A DNA stretch of 55,432 nucleotides from Planctomycetales bacterium (GTDB taxonomy: Bacteria > Planctomycetota > JAKEIC01), in the NCBI GenBank assembly GCA_022614695.1, contig JAKEIC010000063.1:1-55432 (forward strand). Reading direction: 5' to 3'. Of the stretch, positions 8,348-16,777 are shown piece after piece; position 1 is the stretch's first letter; the number at the start of each line of letters is the position of its first letter. The position numbers and the translations under genes were made by a program. The notes under the pieces are model-generated. The model made no database searches. It had not been told where the DNA came from and saw only the letters and a list, made by a program, of their open reading frames with translations.

Positions 8348-9679
8348 GTGACGAGCCGCGGCCCGGCACTCGCGCTTGGACTGGCCTTCGCCGCGCTCGC
8401 TACGTCCGCGCCGGCGCAGGAGGGTGGCAAGGCCCCCGCGCCGCCCGAGCCGCCGGCCGCGCCGGCGCCCGACGTCCAGCTCCAGCCGCCCGTCATAGAC
8501 TCGGACCGCGGCGTCCGCTACCAGGTCCCCGTGGGCGCGATCCCTGCGGACCAGGTGGACGTGAAGATCTGGAAGTACTCCCCGCCCGGGATGCCCCAGG
8601 GCGAGATCCGGATCCTCCCCGGCCCTCCAGACGGGAACCTCGGGACGTGGCGCCGGGCCCTGCGGGACCAGCTCTCGAAGGACGCCTGGACCGTCGCGGG
8701 GGACGAGCCCGATCCTGACCCCGAGACCGGCCGCGTCGGGGCCACGCGCTTCGTGAACAAGAAGCACCCGACCGCGGATGAGCAGGTCTACTACTGGAAG
8801 CGCGGGAAGCTCTGCCTCCTCGGGTTCACCTGCGGCACCGGCCCGCCGGTGCAGGCGTGGAAGCCGGTGCGCGACGCGGTGATCGCGGCGTTCCGGATCA
8901 CGTTCCCCGGCGATTCGCGGCTCCAGGCGCCCGCCGGTGCGACGGAGACGACGACGGACCACTTCATCCTCCGCTCCGCGATCGGGGTCCCGCTCCCCGC
9001 CGTGAACGAGCTGGGCGCGGACTGCGAGGCGGCCCTCGCCGAGGCGGTGGCGCTCACGGGGATCCCCCTCCCCCGCGCCAAGTACGTCGTCCACGTCCTC
9101 GCGGACCCCAACCTCCTCAAGCCCTTCGCGCCGGGCGAGTCGCCGGCGGCGGTCTATGCGCGGTCCGGCCCCCTGCTCCTCGCGCACGCCGCGCCGGCGA
9201 CCCCGCCCGCCGTCCACCTGGCCGACCGCGGGCGGGCGGTCTTCGCGCAGCACGTGGACGCCTACGGCGGCGGCCACGACCTGCCGGGCTGGCTCGTCCC
9301 CGGCCTCGGGGAGTGGGGGCGCGCGCTCAAGAAGACCAAGGGAAAGGTCGCCCACGAGGTGAAGGCCTACGCAGCGCTCTCCGCCGTGAAGAACCTGGCC
9401 CGGACCGGGAAGTGGAAGCCTCTCGAGGTGCTCCTCAAGGCTCCCGCGAGGAAGTTCGGCCCCGACGAGCCGGACCTGCCGTCCCACGCCTTCGCGTTCG
9501 CCGGGTGGCTCCGCGCGACCCCCGAGCCGGGGCCCGGCGCCGCGTTCGTCAAGCGCTACCTCGACGCCTACCGGGTCGCGGGCGACGAGAAGACGGCGCG
9601 GGACGAGGCCTTCGGCGAACTCTCGCTCGACGACGCCGAGAAGGCCTTCGCCGCGTGGGCCAAGAAGACCTTCAAGTAG
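8348..9679 (+). CDS. Secreted protein resembling a degenerate gluzincin-type peptidase
   Basis: A 443-residue protein with a signal peptide (about 1-24, ending SAPAQ) and a Pro/Ala linker. The middle begins DHFILRS near residue 200, a typical opening of peptidase-MA-like domains. The segment AQHVDAYGGGHDLPGWLVPGLGEW (near 300-325) resembles the HExxH...P.WL.EGL.E(W/Y) active site of those enzymes. Here the catalytic HE pair and the second Glu are not in place (QHVDAY, PGLGEW). This suggests a catalytically dead relative. The family assignment is inference from motif layout; the sequence shows only a secreted, mostly helical protein. It probably forms a pair with the toroid protein at 7250. 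Confidence 0.65.
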   Translation: MTSRGPALALGLAFAALATSAPAQEGGKAPAPPEPPAAPAPDVQLQPPVIDSDRGVRYQVPVGAIPADQVDVKIWKYSPPGMPQGEIRILPGPPDGNLGTWRRALRDQLSKDAWTVAGDEPDPDPETGRVGATRFVNKKHPTADEQVYYWKRGKLCLLGFTCGTGPPVQAWKPVRDAVIAAFRITFPGDSRLQAPAGATETTTDHFILRSAIGVPLPAVNELGADCEAALAEAVALTGIPLPRAKYVVHVLADPNLLKPFAPGESPAAVYARSGPLLLAHAAPATPPAVHLADRGRAVFAQHVDAYGGGHDLPGWLVPGLGEWGRALKKTKGKVAHEVKAYAALSAVKNLARTGKWKPLEVLLKAPARKFGPDEPDLPSHAFAFAGWLRATPEPGPGAAFVKRYLDAYRVAGDEKTARDEAFGELSLDDAEKAFAAWAKKTFK

Positions 9680-9684
9680 CCGCC

Positions 9685-10329
9685 TTGGAGATCGTCCCCT
9701 TCGGCGATTCGGCGCTCTTGCTGAGGTTCGGGGAGGAGATCTCGCCGGTCCTCTCCGCCTCCGCGCGGCGGGTGGCCGTGGTCCTCGAGGCGGAGCCGCC
9801 GGCCGGGTTCGTGGAGGCGGTCCCGTCGTACGCCTCGGTGGCGGTCCACTTCGATCCGGCCCTTGCGCGGGCGGAAGACCTCGCCCTCGAGATCGCGCGG
9901 AGGCTCGGGCGAGCGACGGGGGAGGCCGGACCGCCGGGGAGGCTCGTGGAAGTCCCCGTGCGCTACGGAGGCGCCGACGGGCCGGACCTGCCCGACGTCG
10001 CGCGGCTCCGAGGGCTCTCCGAAGCCGAGGTGGTGGCGGCGCACTCGGGCGTCGAGTACCTCGTCTACGCGATGGGGTTCATGCCGGGGTTCCCGTACTT
10101 GGGCGTCGTGCCCGAGGCGATCCGCGTCCCGCGCCTCGACAGCCCGCGCCCGGCGGTCCCCGCGGGCTCGGTCGGGATCGCGGGGGCGCAGGCGGGGATC
10201 TACCCGGCGGCCACGCCGGGGGGCTGGCGGCTGATCGGCCGCACGGACCTCCGGCTCTTCGACCCCGCGCGGCGGCCGCCGGCGACCCTCGCCCCGGGGG
10301 ACCGGGTGAGGTTCGTCCCGTGCGCATAG
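9685..10329 (+). CDS. pxpB: 5-oxoprolinase subunit PxpB (KipI family)
   Basis: 214 residues from a TTG start just after the preceding stop. It shows the KipI/PxpB landmarks: the opening GDSALLLRFG, SYASVAVHFDP, then YLVYAMGFMPGFPYLG and the C-terminal PRPAVPAGSVGIAGAQAGIYP with PGGWRLIGRT. With PxpA and PxpC it forms the ATP-dependent 5-oxoprolinase that opens pyroglutamate to glutamate. The stop overlaps the pxpA start (GTG at 10320) by 10 bases, consistent with coupled translation. The three subunits are contiguous in the order B-A-C. Confidence 0.92.
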   Translation: MEIVPFGDSALLLRFGEEISPVLSASARRVAVVLEAEPPAGFVEAVPSYASVAVHFDPALARAEDLALEIARRLGRATGEAGPPGRLVEVPVRYGGADGPDLPDVARLRGLSEAEVVAAHSGVEYLVYAMGFMPGFPYLGVVPEAIRVPRLDSPRPAVPAGSVGIAGAQAGIYPAATPGGWRLIGRTDLRLFDPARRPPATLAPGDRVRFVPCA

Positions 10330-11123
10330 ACCTCAACGCCGACGTCGGCGAGGGCGTGCTCTGCGAGGGACGGCCGGTCGAGGAGCTCCTCCTCCCGCTC
10401 GTCACGTCCGCGAACGTCTGCTGCGGGGTCCACGCGGGGGACGAGGGGACCATGCGCGCCGCCGTCGAGGCGGCCGCACGCGCGGGTGTCGCCATCGGGG
10501 CGCATCCGGGGTTGGCGGACCGGGAGCCGGGGGGCGGCGTGGGAGGGCGCAGCGACCGGGAGATCCTGGACGTCGAGGCCTTCAATGTCGTCTTGTCGCA
10601 GGCGAGCGTGCTCATGACGTTCCTCAGGAAGCGGGGACTCGTGATGAGCCACGTGAAGCCCCACGGAGTCCTCTACAACCGGGCCGCGCGGGACCGGCGG
10701 GTCGCGGCCGGCGTCGCGGGTGCCATCGCCGCCCTGCGCCTCCCGGCGGTGGCCGAGGGTGGGGAGCCTGTCCAGGGGGCGGATGTCGCGGCCGTGGCGT
10801 TCGCCGGGAGCCTGTTGGCGGAGTACGCCCGTTCGACCGGCGCCCGCGTGATCGGGGAGGCCTTCCCCGACCGCGGCTATCGCGCCGACGGGACTCTCGT
10901 CCCCCGCGGGGAGCCCGGCGCGCTCGTCGAGGATCCCGCCGACGCCGCCGCCCGGGCCGTCTCCATCGCGACCCGCGAGGAGATCCGGGCGGCGACGGGC
11001 GAGGTCGTCCGGGTCCGGGCGGAGACCCTCTGCATCCACGGGGACTCCCCGCGCGCCGTCGAGACCGCCCGCGCCGTGCGTGCGGCGCTCGAGGCGGCCG
11101 GCGTGGAGATCCGGCGCTTCTGA
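10320..11123 (+). CDS. pxpA: 5-oxoprolinase subunit PxpA (LamB/YcsF family)
   Basis: 267 residues, GTG start inside the end of pxpB. Family motifs are the N-terminal IDLNADVGEG, TSANVCCGVHAGDEGTM, GAHPGLADRE and VKPHGVLYN, and a late GEAFPDRGYRADGTLVPR. PxpA carries the metal-binding barrel of the oxoprolinase complex. The TGA stop belongs to a short tandem repeat (11121-11146) that also supplies the start of pxpC. Length is slightly above the usual 250 residues but without an obvious insertion. Confidence 0.93.
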   Translation: MRIDLNADVGEGVLCEGRPVEELLLPLVTSANVCCGVHAGDEGTMRAAVEAAARAGVAIGAHPGLADREPGGGVGGRSDREILDVEAFNVVLSQASVLMTFLRKRGLVMSHVKPHGVLYNRAARDRRVAAGVAGAIAALRLPAVAEGGEPVQGADVAAVAFAGSLLAEYARSTGARVIGEAFPDRGYRADGTLVPRGEPGALVEDPADAAARAVSIATREEIRAATGEVVRVRAETLCIHGDSPRAVETARAVRAALEAAGVEIRRF

Positions 11124-11146
11124 ACCGTGAACCGTGAACAGTGAAC
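11121..11146 (+). repeat. CCGTGAA heptamer array at the pxpA-pxpC junction
   Basis: Perfect units lie at 11125-11131 and 11132-11138, with an imperfect unit (CAGTGAA) at 11139-11145, preceded by a partial unit TGAA. The partial unit is the pxpA stop (TGA 11121-11123) and the second unit carries the pxpC GTG start (11134-11136). The same heptamer array recurs inside holB at 21493-21513. Confidence 0.85.
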
Positions 11147-12093
11147 TCACCGTCCTCGCCGGCCATCCCCTCTGCACGGTCCAGGACCTCGGCCGGCCGG
11201 GCTGGCGCAGGTACGGGGTCCCGGCGGGCGGCGCGGCGGACCGGCGATCGCTCCGCGTGGCGAATGCCCTCGCGGGGAACCCGCCCGGCGCGGCGGCCCT
11301 CGAGTGCGCGCTCGGGGGGCCGTCCCTCCGGCTCGAGGAGACCCGCGTCGCGGCGATCGCCGGCGCCGACCACTCGCCGCTCCTCGACGGCTCGCCCCTC
11401 GCGATCGGCCCGATGGGGCCAGAGGGCCGGTCGTTCCTCTGGCGAGCCGGGGCCGTGCTCCGGTTCGGCGCCCCGCGGTCCGGGGTCTTCGCCTATCTGG
11501 CGGTGGCGGGAGGGATCGCGAGCGCCGAGCTCCTCGGGAGCCGCTCGGCCTCCCCGCGGGCGGGGATCGGCGCGGCCCTCCGCGCCGGGGATCCGGTGCC
11601 GCTCGGTCCACCGCCTCGCGGCTCGCGCCCCGGGAGGGCGCTCCCCGCCGGCGCCCTCCCGCCCGGCTCTCCGCCCGGAGTGATCCGCATCGTTGCGGGC
11701 CCCGACGAGGACCGGTTCCCGGAGCGCGCGCGCGCGGCCCTGTACCAGACGGACTTCCGCGTCGGTCGCACGTCGGACCGGACCGGATACCGGCTCGAGG
11801 GGGCGCGGCTCGAGTCCCCGGGCGATCCGGAGCGGCGCTCGGTCCCCATGGTCCCGGGGGCGATCCAGGCGCCGCCGGGCGGCGAGCCGATCGTCCTCCT
11901 CGCGGACGGCCCCACGATCGGGGGCTACCTCGTGCCGGCCGTGGTCGTCTCGGCGGACCTCGGCGCGCTGGCCCAGACCCCTCCGGGAGGGACGGTGCGG
12001 CTCCGGCCGGTCTCCCTCGACGAGGCGCGGCGGCTCCTCGCGGAGGAGGAGACCGCGCTCGCGGCGCTCGCGACCGCGCTCCAGGCCGGCTGA
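11134..12093 (+). CDS. pxpC: 5-oxoprolinase subunit PxpC (biotin-dependent carboxyltransferase / KipA family)
   Basis: 319 residues. Motifs are TVQDLGRPGWRRYGVPAGGAAD at the N-terminus (typical opening of the AHS2/KipA fold), NPPGAAALECALGGPSL, FAYLAVAGGI, and near the end EPIVLLADGPTIGGYLVPAVV. It completes the pyroglutamate-hydrolysing PxpBAC complex. The GTG start lies inside the heptamer repeat 10 bp after the pxpA stop; no separate Shine-Dalgarno is seen, so expression may rely on coupling. The stop is one base from the stop of the convergent TPR gene. Confidence 0.9.
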   Translation: MNSELTVLAGHPLCTVQDLGRPGWRRYGVPAGGAADRRSLRVANALAGNPPGAAALECALGGPSLRLEETRVAAIAGADHSPLLDGSPLAIGPMGPEGRSFLWRAGAVLRFGAPRSGVFAYLAVAGGIASAELLGSRSASPRAGIGAALRAGDPVPLGPPPRGSRPGRALPAGALPPGSPPGVIRIVAGPDEDRFPERARAALYQTDFRVGRTSDRTGYRLEGARLESPGDPERRSVPMVPGAIQAPPGGEPIVLLADGPTIGGYLVPAVVVSADLGALAQTPPGGTVRLRPVSLDEARRLLAEEETALAALATALQAG

Positions 12094-12094
12094 G

Positions 12095-13282
12095 CTACTT
12101 CGGGAACGTCGCCGACGCCAGGATCTTCTCCAGTTCGGCCTTGCCCTTCGCCATCTCGCCGGCCTCCGTCGTGATCCGCAGCCGGAACACCTTGATCCCC
12201 TCCTGCAGGCACGTCATCTGGTAGTCCACCTTCTTCAGGTCCGCCTTCCGGATCCCCGTGTAGGCGAACGTCTGCGGGTTCTTGAACTGCGGGGGGAACG
12301 GGATGCGGAGCGGCGGGATGGGCTTCACGTCGCGGTGCTCCTGCTTGAACTCGGTTTCGAGTGCCGACGAGAGGACCTTGATCTGTCCCGGCGCGACCTG
12401 CATCCCGCCGATCGTGTAGGTCATGCCCTTCGCGTTGAGATAGGACTGCATCTCCATCTCGACCTTGTCGTCGTCCGTGTGGAGCCAGAAGACGAGTCTC
12501 TCGGGGAGCGGGCTCGGGAAGAAGAACCCCCAGCGGGGTCCCTTGGGCTTCTTGATGGTGATCTCGAAGGCCTTGTTCCGGAACAGGAGCCCGCCCTCCT
12601 CGATCGTGCCGAACGTGGGGATCCGGGCCTCGGCGACGCGGTAGCGCTTGTCGGCCAGCTGGTAGAGGTCCTGGAACTTCGGATCGCCCCGCGAGACCTC
12701 GGCGGCCTTCCGCAGGGGGACCTTCGCGTCGTCGTACCTCTCCATACGGAAGAGGGACTCCCCGAGGTCGTACCAGACCTCGGGGTCCTTCGGGGTCTCC
12801 TTCGAGGCCTTCCGCAGGAAGTCGCGGGCCTTCGCGTACTCCCCCGCCGCGAAGTAGAGCTTCCCGAGGGCGCCCTTGAGCCCCTCGAGCTCGGGCTTCG
12901 CGGCGTAGGCCTTCTCGAGAGGCGGAACGGCCTCCTTCGCCTTGCCGAGCGCGAGGTAGGCCTTCCCGAGCCGGAAGTTGACGTCGGCCTCGTCGGGCCG
13001 GACCTCGAGGGCGCGCACGAGGAAGCCGACGGCCTCGTCGGTCTTCCCGAGCAGCTCGTGGCAGAGGGCCATCCGCCCGAGGATCTCGAAGTTCTTCTTG
13101 TCCGCCTCGAGCGCCTTCTCGAAGACCTTGATCGCCTCGCCGTAGGACTTGGTCCGGATGAAGGTGTCGCCCTCCTCCAGCCACTGGAGGCTGCCCTCGC
13201 TCCCGTCCTGGGCCGCGGAGAGCGGGGCCGAGGCGGTCAGGGCGAGGAGGAGGGTGCCGAACGCGAGCGGGTGGTTCCTCAC
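12095..13282 (-). CDS. Secreted TPR protein
   Basis: 395 residues from GTG at 13282, chosen because it gives a clean signal peptide (MRNHPLAFGTLLLALTASAP, cleavage near SAAQ). Residues about 35-200 form at least five TPR units, for example SYGEAIKVFEKALEADK, EAVGFLVRALEVRPDEADV and YDDAKVPLRKAAEVSR. The C-terminal half (about 215-395) is beta-rich with no recognised domain. It probably acts as a periplasmic scaffold; partner unknown. It lies between the pxp operon (convergent) and rarA (divergent, 70 bp away). Confidence 0.8.
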   Translation of the reverse strand: MRNHPLAFGTLLLALTASAPLSAAQDGSEGSLQWLEEGDTFIRTKSYGEAIKVFEKALEADKKNFEILGRMALCHELLGKTDEAVGFLVRALEVRPDEADVNFRLGKAYLALGKAKEAVPPLEKAYAAKPELEGLKGALGKLYFAAGEYAKARDFLRKASKETPKDPEVWYDLGESLFRMERYDDAKVPLRKAAEVSRGDPKFQDLYQLADKRYRVAEARIPTFGTIEEGGLLFRNKAFEITIKKPKGPRWGFFFPSPLPERLVFWLHTDDDKVEMEMQSYLNAKGMTYTIGGMQVAPGQIKVLSSALETEFKQEHRDVKPIPPLRIPFPPQFKNPQTFAYTGIRKADLKKVDYQMTCLQEGIKVFRLRITTEAGEMAKGKAELEKILASATFPK

Positions 13283-13352
13283 GGCGCTCCGGTGGACGGG
13301 TGCGCCGATTCTACACTTCCCTCCCCGCGGGCGCGAGGCTAAGTTCGGGCCC

Positions 13353-14723
13353 GTGGCGGACCTGTTCGCGGCGGCCGGGGAGGAGAGGCGGCGGGCGCGG
13401 GCCCCGCTCGCCGAGAGGATGCGGCCGCGGACGCTCGCGGAGGTCGTGGGGCAGGAGGGGGCCCTCGGGCACGGGACGCCGCTCCGGCGGATGCTCGAGG
13501 AGGACCGGCTCGCGTCGCTGATCCTGTGGGGCCCACCCGGGTCGGGGAAGACGACCCTCGCCCGCCTGTGCGCCTCCCGGACCGGGGCCCGTTTCGTCGC
13601 CTTCTCCGCGGTGACGTCGGGCATCGCCGAGATCAAGGCGGTGATCGCCGCGGCGCGGGAGGATCTCGGGATGACGGGGAACCGCATGGTGCTGTTCGTG
13701 GACGAGATCCACCGGTTCAACCGCGCGCAGCAGGACGCCTTCCTCCCGCACGTCGAGGACGGGACGATCGTGCTGCTCGGCGCCACGACCGAGAACCCCT
13801 CCTTCGAGGTGAACTCGGCGCTCCTCTCGCGCTGCCTCGTGGTGGTGCTCGGGAGGATTCCCGAGGACGACCTCAGGGCGATCGTCCGGCGCGCCCTCGC
13901 CGACCGGGAGCGCGGGCTCGGGGCGCTCGCCGTGCGGCTCGAGCCCGAGGCGGAGTCGGCCCTCGTCCGCGCGGCGAACGGGGACGCGCGGGTGGCCCTC
14001 GCCGTGCTCGAGTCGGCGGCGTCGGCGGCGGCTCCGGGGCCCGACGGGGCGCGGGCCGTCGCGCGCGCGGGCGTCGAGGCCGTGCTCCAGCGGCCGGCCG
14101 GGCTCTACGACAAGTCGGGCGAGGAGCACTACAACGTCATCTCCGCCCTCCACAAGAGCGTGCGCGGCTCGGACCCCGACGCCGCCCTCTACTGGCTCGC
14201 GCGGATGCTCGAAGGGGGCGAGGACCCCCTCTACGTCGCCCGGCGGGTCGTCCGGATGGCGTCCGAGGACGTCGGCCTCGCCGATCCGCGCGGGCTCGTC
14301 GTGGCCGTGGCCGCCTACCAGGCGGTCCACTTCCTCGGGATGCCCGAGGGGGACGCGGCTCTCGCCGAGGCGGTCGTTTACCTGGCGACGGCGCCGAAGA
14401 GCAACCGCGTCTGCTCGGCGCTCGGGGCCGCCCGCCGCGACGCCCGCGAGGAGGAGGCGCTGCCCGTCCCGCTCCACATCCGGAACGCCGAGACCCCGCT
14501 CATGCGGAAGCTGGGCTACGGGGCGGGCTACGTCTACGAGCACGACGAGGCGGACCACCTCTCGGGCCAGGAGTTCCTCCCCGAGAACCTCCGCGGGCGG
14601 CGCTACTACGAACCGTCGCCCCACGGGGAGGAGGCGCGGATCCGGGAGAGGCTCGAGAAGTGGGCGGAGATCCGGGCGCGCAAGAGGGTTCCGGACCCGG
14701 GCGGCCCGCCGGCGTCGCCGTGA
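13353..14723 (+). CDS. rarA: Replication-associated recombination protein A (RarA/MgsA)
   Basis: 456 residues, GTG start. An AAA+ ATPase with the RarA opening PLAERMRPRTLAEVVGQE, Walker A GPPGSGKTT (about 64-72), Walker B VLFVDEIHRFN with the RarA-specific DEIHRFN, sensor I GATTENPSFEVNSALLSRC, and a C-terminal domain with the family block YNVISALHKSVRGSDPDAALYWLARML and EDVGLADP. RarA helps rescue stalled replication forks. The stop overlaps the next gene's GTG start (GTGA at 14720-14723). Confidence 0.95.
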   Translation: MADLFAAAGEERRRARAPLAERMRPRTLAEVVGQEGALGHGTPLRRMLEEDRLASLILWGPPGSGKTTLARLCASRTGARFVAFSAVTSGIAEIKAVIAAAREDLGMTGNRMVLFVDEIHRFNRAQQDAFLPHVEDGTIVLLGATTENPSFEVNSALLSRCLVVVLGRIPEDDLRAIVRRALADRERGLGALAVRLEPEAESALVRAANGDARVALAVLESAASAAAPGPDGARAVARAGVEAVLQRPAGLYDKSGEEHYNVISALHKSVRGSDPDAALYWLARMLEGGEDPLYVARRVVRMASEDVGLADPRGLVVAVAAYQAVHFLGMPEGDAALAEAVVYLATAPKSNRVCSALGAARRDAREEEALPVPLHIRNAETPLMRKLGYGAGYVYEHDEADHLSGQEFLPENLRGRRYYEPSPHGEEARIRERLEKWAEIRARKRVPDPGGPPASP

Positions 14724-15592
14724 GCGTCCCCGGCCCCGGACCGGGTGCGCTCTGCGACGCCGCGGTCGAGATCGCCCGCGAGGCGGGGGAGCTGCTCCTC
14801 TCGCGCTTCCGGCGCTCCGCCCGTGCCGGGCTGGCGGTCCGCGGGGAGCGCGACCCGGTGACGGACGCCGACCGGGACGCCGACGCGCTGATCCGGCGGC
14901 GTATCCGCGAGCGATTCCCGGACCACGAGATCGAGTCGGAGGAGTCGAGCGCGGTCTCCGCGGGGGGTGCGGGGGGCGGAGCCCCCTGCGATGCGGCTCC
15001 CCGCGACCCCGAGTCGTCCTGCTGCTGGATCGTGGACCCCCTCGACGGCACCGTGAACTTCCTCCACGGCCACCCGATGTACGCGGTCTCGATCGGCGTC
15101 CTCGAGGGCGGCCGCCCGGTGGCCGGGGTCGTCCACGCGCCGTCTCTCCGCGAGACGTTCGCCGGGGCGGCGGGCGCGGGGGCGACCCTGAATGGCGCCC
15201 CTCTCCGCGTGACCGCGACGGAGCGGCTCCTCGACGCGTTGCTCGCGACGGGGTTCCCCTACGCGCGCTCGCGGCTCCGCCAGAACAACCTCGCAAACTT
15301 CGGTCGGCTCGCGCTCGCGGCGCGAGGCGTGCGCCGGAACGGGGCGGCAAGCCTCGACCTCGCCTACGTGGCCGCGGGGATCTACGACGGCTTCTGGGAG
15401 CTCTGGCTCAGGCCCTGGGACGTCGCGGCGGGGGCGCTGCTCGTCCGCGAGGCGGGCGGGCGCGTGACCGACGTCCCCGGGGGCGACGAGTGGCTCCGCG
15501 GAGGCACGATCGTCGCGAGCAACGGGTCGCCCCTCCACGAGGAGATCCGCGGGCGGCTGGATCCCTTCGATCCGGCCGAGAGGCCCGTGTAG
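14720..15592 (+). CDS. Inositol monophosphatase family protein
   Basis: 290 residues, GTG start coupled to rarA. Metal-site motifs of the Mg-dependent IMPase superfamily are present: ESEESS with Glu74-Glu75, WIVDPLDGTVNF with Asp106 and Asp109, and the later PWDVAAGALLVREAGG carrying the third catalytic Asp. Substrate could be inositol-1-phosphate or a related sugar phosphate such as fructose-1,6-bisphosphate; sequence alone does not decide. Between the EE and DPLDGT motifs about 15 extra residues (about 79-93, Gly/Ala/Cys-rich) are encoded by a dispersed repeat at 14963-14989. Confidence 0.88.
   Translation: MSVPGPGPGALCDAAVEIAREAGELLLSRFRRSARAGLAVRGERDPVTDADRDADALIRRRIRERFPDHEIESEESSAVSAGGAGGGAPCDAAPRDPESSCCWIVDPLDGTVNFLHGHPMYAVSIGVLEGGRPVAGVVHAPSLRETFAGAAGAGATLNGAPLRVTATERLLDALLATGFPYARSRLRQNNLANFGRLALAARGVRRNGAASLDLAYVAAGIYDGFWELWLRPWDVAAGALLVREAGGRVTDVPGGDEWLRGGTIVASNGSPLHEEIRGRLDPFDPAERPV
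14963..14989 (+). repeat. Dispersed GC palindrome repeat, copy 1 (in IMPase gene)
   Basis: A 27-bp element with the palindromic centre GGGGGCGGAGCCCCC, preceded by GGGGGTGC. It is identical on the opposite strand to 37687-37713. It lies in frame and encodes residues about 82-90 of the IMPase-like protein. Confidence 0.75.
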
Positions 15593-15612
15593 CGTGCGCG
15601 CGCCGGGTCGCC

Positions 15613-15618
15613 TATACT
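15613..15618 (+). promoter_or_regulatory. Candidate -10 box TATACT
   Basis: TATACT in the short gap after the IMPase gene, 40 bp before the TTG start at 15659. The block CTATACTCCGC recurs upstream of mtaB (40958-40968). No clear -35. Confidence 0.35.
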
Positions 15619-15658
15619 CCGCGAGTCCCTCCTCCGCCGTTACCCGACGGGAGGAACC

Positions 15659-16777
15659 TTGGCGGACCGTTCGGCGATACTCGCGCTGCTCGCCGTGGTC
15701 GCAGGGACCTCGCTCGCCGCGGCCGACACGGTCCACCTCGCCAACGGCGGCGTGATCCGGGACGCCACGGTCATCGAGCGAAAGGGAGGGACGGTCCTGG
15801 TCGAGGTCCGCGTCGGGGCGGGGACCATCCGGGCGGCGCTCGACGCGGCGGAGGTGGTCCGGGTGGAATCCGCGGCCCCGGCGCCGGCGCCTGAGGCCAA
15901 CGGGGCCGACGGCGCCGCCCTGACCGACGACCCCGCCGACCCGCTCGCCCGCGGCTTCGAGCTGCTCCGGGCCGGGGCCCTCGAGGCCGCTGAGGCCGCG
16001 TTCCGCCCGCTCGCGCGCGCCGGCCCGGCGAACGCGGCGGCCCGGTACGGGCTCGCGTGCGTCGCCGAGGCGCGCGGAGACCTCGAGGCGGCCGATCGCG
16101 AGTCCCGCTTCGCCTCGATCCTCGATCCCGGCCACCCGGGCGTCGCGTTGCTCCGGGCCCGGCTGCGGCACCGCGCCGGCGACCTGCGCGCGGCGGCGGC
16201 CGGGTACCGGCGCGCCATCGCCCTCGCGCCGGACGACGCGCGGCTCCGCCAGGAGGCCCAGATGGGGCTCGTCGAGGCGGCCGCGGGACGGAAGCTCGGG
16301 GACCGCGGCGAGGCGAAGGCCGCCTCGGAGGCCGAGGCGAAGAAGCGGGCGACCTTCGACGCCGAGGCGGGCAACTGCCTCGACGCCGCCGAGGCCTCGG
16401 CGGAGATCCGGGGCCTGAAGGACCTCTCCCTCCGGGAGACGGTCCTCGCGCTCAAGGTCGAGGTCGAGGCGCCGGCGCCGGCCGTGGCGGCGTATCGCGC
16501 CGGGGCGCCCGCCGAGGGGTTTCGGGAGACCGTCGGCGTCGTCCGGGGGACCCTCCGGGTCTCCCCTGCCTTCGCGAAGGCGCGGGCGGCCGACCGCGAG
16601 ATGCTCCTCCTGCAGGTCCAGTCGGCGCTGGCGCACCGGTACCCCCGCTCGTTCGCCTCGGCACGCGCGCTCGAGGGCGAGGCCTTCCGAGGCGAGGCCG
16701 TCCCGGCGAGCCCCATGGGCAAGGGCGGTCTGCACGTGCTCACGCGGCTCGATCCGCCGGCGCCGGGGGGCCGATGA
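15659..16777 (+). CDS. Secreted TPR protein with N-terminal SH3-like segment
   Basis: 372 residues from a TTG start preceded by GGGAGG four bases upstream, which decides the start. Signal peptide about 1-20 (ends SLAAA). The mature N-terminus, DTVHLANGGVIRDATVIERKG, resembles the short beta segment with which many planctomycete secreted TPR proteins begin. TPR helices occupy about 95-215, for example AGALEAAEAAFRPLARAGP. The C-terminal part is unrecognised. The stop overlaps the next start by ATGA (16774-16777), so it is probably in one operon with the toroid protein. Function unknown. Confidence 0.75.
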   Translation: MADRSAILALLAVVAGTSLAAADTVHLANGGVIRDATVIERKGGTVLVEVRVGAGTIRAALDAAEVVRVESAAPAPAPEANGADGAALTDDPADPLARGFELLRAGALEAAEAAFRPLARAGPANAAARYGLACVAEARGDLEAADRESRFASILDPGHPGVALLRARLRHRAGDLRAAAAGYRRAIALAPDDARLRQEAQMGLVEAAAGRKLGDRGEAKAASEAEAKKRATFDAEAGNCLDAAEASAEIRGLKDLSLRETVLALKVEVEAPAPAVAAYRAGAPAEGFRETVGVVRGTLRVSPAFAKARAADREMLLLQVQSALAHRYPRSFASARALEGEAFRGEAVPASPMGKGGLHVLTRLDPPAPGGR

